Position numbers and translations under genes: made by a program
The notes under the pieces: generated by a model
Told to the model about the DNA's origin: nothing
Seen by the model: only the letters and a program-made list of their open reading frames with translations
Databases searched by the model: none
In this document: piece after piece, positions 58,701-64,000 of the stretch
How the letters are laid out: each line of letters opens with the position of its first letter
Position numbering within the stretch: the stretch's first letter is position 1
DNA from: Isoetes taiwanensis
Taxonomy: Eukaryota; Streptophyta; Lycopodiopsida; Isoetales; Isoetaceae
DNA length: 64,000 bases
NCBI GenBank assembly: GCA_021234155.1
Contig: JAJEKV010000053.1
Location: 5,544,488-5,608,487, forward strand
Reading direction: 5' to 3'

Positions 58701-59640
58701 ACCAACAACCTGTTTGACTTAAAACTTTGTAATAAGATTGCCATCAAATACAACAAGTTGGCATCAACATGTCATTTCATTTTTCATGGCCAAAGTGTTT
58801 ATGTATTAGGGAAGATGCTCTCGGGAATCTTGAGTATGTGTCAACATTTGGAATCTAGCCAACAATAATTTTATATGTTCAAATTTAGCTGACGTTACAT
58901 TTTTAAAATATGCAATGTACATTATATTTAAATAAGTATGGAATGTACAATGTTTGAGAACAACGACATGCTTGATTTGAAAACTTTATGAGAGGTTGTA
59001 CATATACAGTTGGGATGGAAACAGCGCCGACAACATCCCAGGATTGTCTGGTAAACTGACTTTTCTATAATGCGGAGAACAAGAACACTGTATTATGTGC
59101 CACGTGTCATGGTGCTAACCGCTAGAGCCAAGAATGTCGTGCAAAACACCAGAATGCTAATAGATTGTTATTAAAGAAAACAAGAAATAGTAAGTGAATG
59201 AATATTCTAGTTTGGAGACACTATGCTGCAATGTCTTTTTGGACCTAAGGTAAAAATGCAGTGTATCTACTTTTTATGAACCCAAAGATAGACCATACGT
59301 TAGATATGCATTGTTCAAATATGCAATCAATGTAGACTATTTACAGAACAACTTGCTTGACTTAAAAACAAGCTCAATTTCAAAACAACAACCTGCTTAA
59401 AACTTTGTGATAAGATAGCAAGCTGGCATCAACGTGGCATTTCATGGTTGGACTGTTTAAGATATACTGAGTGGATGCCATATCACCAAAATTCAGCCAC
59501 TCACTATTACTTTCTTATCTTGTCATGCCATCCAATTTTTCTTTTTGCACTTCGGAGAAGGTTCTTTTTGCTGGTTCTTTTCTCAATTCATGATCTTGTT
59601 GTGATTTCCATGGCGTTTTCTATAATTCTCCAAGATCACA
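58701..59640. other. no gene seen; diffuse repeated phrases
   Basis: The phrase ACCTGCTTGACTTAAAACTT and close variants recurs at about 58708, 58968, 59348 and 59388, often followed by GTGATAAGATAGCAAG or similar. This indicates an old, decayed tandem repeat with roughly 250-400 base spacing. Confidence 0.45.
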
Positions 59641-59669
59641 AGGTTTCCTAGCGTCTGCATTATGTACTA

Positions 59670-59789
59670 GGGAAAGTTAAGGTCGAGGAAATTCCTCGAG
59701 GGAATTTCCCGAGGCGGCGCCCAAGCGGCGAAGCCGCAGCGCCGCCGAGGGATATTCCCGAGGGAATATTCCAAGACCTGAACTTTCCC
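59670..59789. mobile_element. GC-rich foldback element
   Basis: Outer arms GGGAAAGTT (59670-59678) and AACTTTCCC (59781-59789). The inner arms continue GAGGAAATTCC/GGAATATTCC and CTCGAGGGAATTTCCCGAGG / CGAGGGATATTCCCGAGGG, closing on the loop-side GCGGCGAAGCCGC. It is followed by two direct copies of ACCTGAACTTTCC. The whole region could form one long hairpin. No transposase and no obvious target duplication. Confidence 0.6.
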
Positions 59790-60189
59790 GGACGTGAACT
59801 TTCCAAGACCTGAACTTTCCACGCCCTGGTTCTCGGCCTGTTTTCTGTGCTCTGTTTCCCTGCAGCAAGTCCGACAATGCAACCAAGTTTTCGACCAAAT
59901 CTTCAAGAGCTGCTCTGTAAAACTTGAAAACTATTAATGTTTATACGCTCTCATGATAAAACTTCGATTATATTCACAAAAAATGCAATAATACATCAGA
60001 GCTTAAACCATCTTCCAACACAGAAATCGCAACACAGAAAGTTTTTGCTTCTAAATCAAAGTTAGAAACTCTATTTTGTCTTAAGAACTCAAAGACAGTG
60101 CCAAAGGCATCTTAGGAGCCCTCAATCCATTCGAAATCCACTTAAAAGCCACCAAATCGATCAAGAAATACAAACCCTAACGAAGATCT

Positions 60190-60500
60190 TCATAATACAT
60201 GTGCCATAGCCGTCTGCCATAGCCATATCTGGCTCAGGTCAGTATTCCCACATTAAAAACTGGGTGCAAGTTAGTCCATTTCCCATATAAATGTAAACGA
60301 TAAGCATTCTCACCGACTTTGTCGTCAACTTGGAATGGATCATAATACCTAGGTGCCAGTTTTACATACCGGTTACCAATCTTCCGCAGACGCTTTTTGG
60401 GAAGATGAATCCAAACCCATTGATCTTTTTTGTAAACAACCTTTTTTCGTTTCTTTGCAAGCTTGGAAGCCATCAATTCCTGGCTTTTTTGGATTCGTGC
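60190..60500 (-). mobile_element. Ty3/gypsy polyprotein C-terminal fragment
   Basis: Minus strand: KSQELMASKLAKKRKKVVYK, KDQWVWIHLPKKRL, YVKLAPRYYDPFQVDDKVGE, NAYRLHLYGKWTNLHPVFNV. In gypsy integrases the C-terminus has the form GDxVWVxL..KLxPRxxGPFxVxxKIxxNAYxLxLP....HPVFxVSxL, so the match is specific. It sits directly downstream of the lycopene cyclase fragment on the same strand. Confidence 0.8.
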
Positions 60501-60587
60501 CTTTACCTCCCGTAACTTCTAGCATCATGCAAATGCCTTCTCCTTATTAAATTGCGAGACAAATTTATATTGTAAACATTGTACCTC

Positions 60588-61476
60588 AACCTCCAACCCA
60601 CCCATAAGCTGTCTGGATGCTTACTGATGGACCACCTTTTTCATACTTGAGAAATCTACCTGATGCAGCACCTGATGCTACAGATATAAGTCTAAACCCA
60701 AAATGCTCAGAAGTTTGCAAAATCAAAAGCAAAAAGAATATTAACAAGATGCAAATTTTCATACCTACAAAGGTAATTTTGCCTCCCGCTTACACAAATG
60801 ATTGTGCTCTTGTTTTTTCATCATCAATAATTTCCTTTACCTCTGCATCAAGGTATCTTACACCGCTTGAACATCCGTATACATAAGATGTGTGAGATGG
60901 GAACAATCTAGGGAAACTACTTTGGAGCAGAGCATATACCTAAGTCAGTATTTATTCGGGGATGTATTTACATATATCGGAACATGATAGTACTATAACG
61001 CACTTACACTATCTTTGAGGCCCCGCAGAAGTGGATGTTGCTAAAATGCTTTAGCCTACAACTAAAAAAAAAAAAAAATACCTTTTCAACAATTCCTCTC
61101 CGTAGTAAATTTCGATCAACTCGCCCATAGTAGCGAATTAAGAAGAAATGGCTTATCGCCATTAAAAACATTGCAAGCATCATGCCATGTGTGTTCTATG
61201 CACCTTTGGAGCCCCAGAGCTGCATAAAGATAATTAAAACTTTTTAACACAACATTAGAAATAGTTAGACACTTGATAATTTTAACCTTCAAATTCATCT
61301 TCCCAAACACCGTAATTGTTAACAAATGGCACATCTAGCCCCACAAGCCCAACATTGAGTCCCCTTTTGGCTGCCTCAGCTGCAAGGGATAATTCCGCTG
61401 GACCACAACCTATGACTGCAAGGTCCAACACTCCCTCCGACTCAAGGGGTTCTAACTGCAGTTCAATCATCATCAA
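60588..61476 (-). pseudogene. lycopene epsilon-cyclase fragment, at least four exons
   Basis: Minus-strand exons in gene order: (a) 61287-61476, GVLDLAVIGCGPAELSLAAE, AAKRGLNVGLVGLD, FVNNYGVWEDEFE. (b) about 61082-61222, LGLQRCIEHTWHDA, then after a one-base shift IRYYGRVDRNLLRRGIVEK. (c) about 60798-60885, CSSGVRYLDAEVKEII. (d) about 60590-60692, LISVASGAASGRFLKYEKGG, SIQTAYGWEVEV. The enzyme makes the epsilon ring of alpha-carotene and lutein precursors in plastids. Defects: the FAD-binding GCGPAG has become GCGPAE, exon b is frameshifted, and the remaining two thirds of the roughly 530-residue protein is missing, replaced by gypsy sequence at 60.5 kb. Upstream exons were not found. Confidence 0.82.
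61064..61079 (+). repeat. A(15) tract at the exon-b splice donor of the cyclase remnant
   Basis: A homopolymer of about 15 A immediately follows the plausible donor on the minus strand (GT-ATTTTTTTT). Likely an expanded pyrimidine/purine tract in the intron. Confidence 0.4.
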
Positions 61477-61479
61477 TTA

Positions 61480-62500
61480 GTGGTAAAACTAAATAATGTC
61501 GACGACTAACATTAGGGTTTGTAAGTCCACATGCCATTGCCTACAAGTTGATCTTCTTAAACAGTGTGATATTTACTTCCTTCCATAAGAAAGAGCGCGT
61601 CAATTACCAAGATGGCCAAGCAAGTCATGTCTCAATTCGTTAGATTATATTCATAGAAAATGTCCTTTACAGAGATGTAAAGCATTTTCATTTGAACAAC
61701 TGCATGCGCACATATTCAATGTCCGCCCCTCCTGCTTTTAAGCGATCTATTTCATCTACAAATCTAGGTTCCAGGACATCTGCGACTTAGGCTTGCAGTG
61801 CACCACATTCCTCTTTTCTCTTGAAGGATGTCACACGATATGCTGGATGGGTGCATGGGCAATCGAACATCCTTCTGCCACATCTCCATTCAGATATAGG
61901 CAACATGCAACGTGTAATGATATTTGAATGCTGGACCTTGAATGCCGAAAAGGAAATACCATGTTTAACCAATCCGATGTGAAAACGATTGCCTGGAATA
62001 GGTTGAATAATTTCCAGCATGATGTTTCAAGGAAGGAATTATCCTTACTGCAAAAAACTGTACATCACAATGCGTGCAAGGAAGAAGAAGTCCTTTGCCT
62101 AAACAAAAAACATGAGGAATCAGGCAGGAAGACAAAACGAATAAATGCTGGTTGTGGTACTTCGATAATTCAACTGAATGCATAAAATGATAAACTAACC
62201 TGAACAATGCCGTAATGAACACATGGTTCAAATTATGCTAAATTTCCCTTAAAATTATAAACCATAAAAATATCCGTCCTTCATGGAACGGCGCCGCCAC
62301 TGGCCGCCTTCCCTTGATCCCCTGTGTCCTCTCTCATCCCTCCCCTTCCCCTGTTGCGGATGCCTGAAGATCTATTTATTCCTTGGAAATTTTCCCAAAA
62401 GATCTCTGATCCGGCGATTTTTGTTGAATCGTCCACTTCCCGTGTTTTGATCATGCCGTTTCGAACTAGAACAACTTAGCAGAGGTTAGCCCCTATAAGG
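61480..62500. other. no gene recognised
   Basis: Overlapping short frames on both strands (for example 61928-62185) with no family match. A C-rich stretch at 62285-62350 (GGCGCCGCCACTGGCCGCC) could be a 5' UTR or element end. The upstream exons expected for lycopene cyclase were not found here. Confidence 0.45.
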
Positions 62501-62555
62501 GAAGTGAAATTTCTCCTGAGATTTTGCAGAGAATGGAACAATCAGAACCTCCCAA

Positions 62556-62583
62556 TATCAAGGAAGGAAGGAAGGAAGGAAGG
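62556..62583. repeat. (AAGG)n microsatellite
   Basis: Five consecutive AAGG units. Comparable tracts occur at about 24070-24092 and, shorter, near 8467. Confidence 0.75.
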
Positions 62584-62589
62584 TATTTT

Positions 62590-62735
62590 TATCGTCCACG
62601 GAGACCAATCGGTCTATGGGACCCAATACAAAAGCGCAGCAAGCAGATTACTATTCGGATTAAAAAACCCCCGCCCCGAAGGGTTTTCGAGGGAAAAACC
62701 GTGGCAGCAATCAGCCTGCTGACAAACTGTTCCAA
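62590..62735. mobile_element. member of the ATTAAAAAACCCC dispersed repeat family
   Basis: Contains GACCAATCGGTCTATGGGAC, GGATTAAAAAACCCCCGCCC, AGGGTTTTCGAGGGAAAAACC. The same order is seen in decayed form at 9640-9730 and 25490-25600, and the central hairpin at 55571-55618. No ORF conserved among copies. Confidence 0.55.
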
Positions 62736-62949
62736 TATAGAAAATGCAAAAACACACAAATATATACACTCTTGCACCGCACCTGTAGTGCCTGATCAGC
62801 GGGCAGCCAGGAAAGGTGAGCTCGCAGATCCAGTACCTCCTGAATGTACGACCCCAGAGCACGTACTGACGGCGTGTTCATTAGCAAATATAGGGGCAAG
62901 TCCGGCCGCCGCTAAGGGGCGTGTCGCCCGGATCTGAATGAATCTTTGG

Positions 62950-64000
62950 GCAACTCACGGAAAGTGTGAGGCGATCCTCAATGGCACCCGTTTGACAAAG
63001 ACCGACAGAGTTGCTGTCTGGCGGGGCTCCCCAATCCACTTGCCCGTCTCGATGCGAAGATAGTGGGCACTTGTGCGAATGGAGGCAATGAGTCTGCGCT
63101 TTTTTAGGGGCAGCTGGGAACGCAGGTAGAGCTGCAGGCCCCAGGCTAACACGGGATTGATGTGCTCCTTGCAATGGGCCGTTTTGACCTGCTCTAGAGC
63201 GTCGGGGTCCCAGAGCTTGCCAAGGAAGCAAGCGCCCGTGTACTCCCTGCAGACATCCACGATCGGCCTCTGCGGTCCACCGGCGAACCATCGATCTCTC
63301 TTACCCCTCCAACAGGCCTCGAGTCATGCGCCCATTGCCCACGGCAGAAGCAAAAAGGGAGCCGAGCATCACCCATATTAACCACTTTCTGAAAATAGAT
63401 GATGTGTCTATCAAGGGCTGCCCCTTGAAGCAGCAACAGAGCGAGGAGGGGAACTCCACCCCTAGGTACTTGTAGGTGGGCGCGACCTCCACAGGCTGTC
63501 CCCGATATGTGAGTGCAGGAGGCGTGGGGTGGCATGAAGAGGATATGAGAACCACCTGGTCTTGGCCGATTCAGATTCACGCGCATGTCAGCCCCACGTA
63601 TGTGTCTAGGGCATCGGATGAGACCGCATAGATGCGGGGTGTGGGCGCGGAAAGGTCAACATCGTCCGCATAGATGACACGGTGGATGACACGGTGCAAA
63701 AGCCGTATGCCATCCCCATGCTCATGAAAGCCGGGGCTCTAACCGATCAATGTAGAGGCCAAAAGTGTTGGTGAGGGGGCAGCCTGCCGGACCCCGATAC
63801 TACTTGGTGAATGCCCGCCCGTCGGCCGCATCCCGCCAAAACAATTCTCATACTTTGATATGGCATTACGCACGACGCAGCGGCAGCCCCAGTTGATGCG
63901 ATCCTAGCCCATAGCTTTTTCAGGGGACCGTATCAAAAGCCAGCGAAGTCCACAAAGCAGCAATACAAGTCCCGGCCCGATGGTTAAATTTGTCTTCAAT
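62950..64000 (-). mobile_element. non-LTR retrotransposon reverse transcriptase, runs off right edge
   Basis: Minus strand from 64000 downward: LYCCFVDFAGFDTV (first catalytic aspartate region, about 63930-63970), then QAGCPLTNTFGLYIDRLE-like text (about 63740-63790). The catalytic box IYADDVDLSAPTP follows (about 63640-63680), then YRGQPVEVAPTYKYLGVEF (about 63450-63510). A C-terminal region ends with SAHYLRIETGKWIGEPRQ (about 63010-63070), reminiscent of the zinc-knuckle lead-in of such elements. At least four frameshifts make it inactive. It looks unlike the LINE family at 50 kb and 57 kb and has higher GC, so it is a second, distinct non-LTR lineage. Confidence 0.78.

Noticed and set aside
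59677-59906. Two overlapping minus-strand ORFs (73 and 79 codons)
   Set aside because: They are translations of the GC-rich hairpin and its flank; both frames are open only because of composition.
62881-63586. Several overlapping minus-strand ORFs considered as distinct proteins
   Set aside because: They are shifted-frame pieces of one decayed reverse transcriptase.
1-64000. tRNA, rRNA, riboswitch or bacterial-type operon content
   Set aside because: No cloverleaf, rRNA core or operon structure was convincing by eye; a tRNA scan was not possible here.
1-64000. A coherent new multi-gene system
   Set aside because: Recognisable coding pieces belong to unrelated pathways, lie on both strands and are nearly all broken; only NAPRT appears functional.

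Overview
This is a stretch of a eukaryotic, land-plant nuclear genome. There are no operons and no CRISPR array. The one healthy gene is split into 15 exons with GT/AG introns, and most other coding remnants match plant families: organellar PPR protein, CIPK kinase, ETO1-like BTB protein, lycopene epsilon-cyclase, TATA-binding protein, and Ty1/copia, Ty3/gypsy and LINE retroelements. The PPR style and heavy TE/pseudogene load suggest a fern or another large-genome, non-grass plant. That lineage guess is inference and weak.

Layout. (1) 1-1.05 kb: broken PPR gene, minus strand. (2) 2.1-8.1 kb: several decayed copies of one long-LTR retroelement, one inverted and two direct. (3) About 5.5-20.8 kb and 20.8-37.2 kb: two direct units of about 15-16 kb, each with an LTR relic at its left edge, a repeat-rich intergenic part and a nicotinate phosphoribosyltransferase (NAPRT) locus. 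In unit 2 I can assemble all 15 exons without a frame break (27568-34766, about 556 residues). In unit 1 the same gene is wrecked by small indels and has lost its start. Intron 10 in both units carries a dead CIPK kinase copy. (4) About 38.0-49.3 kb and 49.4-54.8 kb: a second, independent collinear duplication. The left copy holds five blocks absent from the right copy: a GC-rich repeat block, a minisatellite block, a 3 kb block beginning with a foldback element, an unknown 1.2 kb block and an AT-rich 1.7 kb block. The right copy holds a 5'-truncated LINE with poly(A) and a short target duplication. Both copies carry an ETO1-like pseudogene with the same in-frame TAG. (5) 55-64 kb: small inverted-repeat elements, another LINE 3' end, an intron-less TATA-binding-protein pseudogene, a lycopene epsilon-cyclase fragment next to a gypsy integrase tail, and a non-LTR reverse transcriptase running off the right edge.

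Functionally, only the unit 2 NAPRT (NAD salvage) looks alive. Everything else reads as a record of duplication, retroposition and decay. I found no coherent multi-gene new system. The most useful signals are the live/dead NAPRT tandem pair, the filled/empty insertion sites inside the window, a 64-bp spacerless palindrome whose half-copy sits at a breakpoint, and an indel-dominated divergence in 2-37 kb that could be biology or a consensus/assembly artefact.
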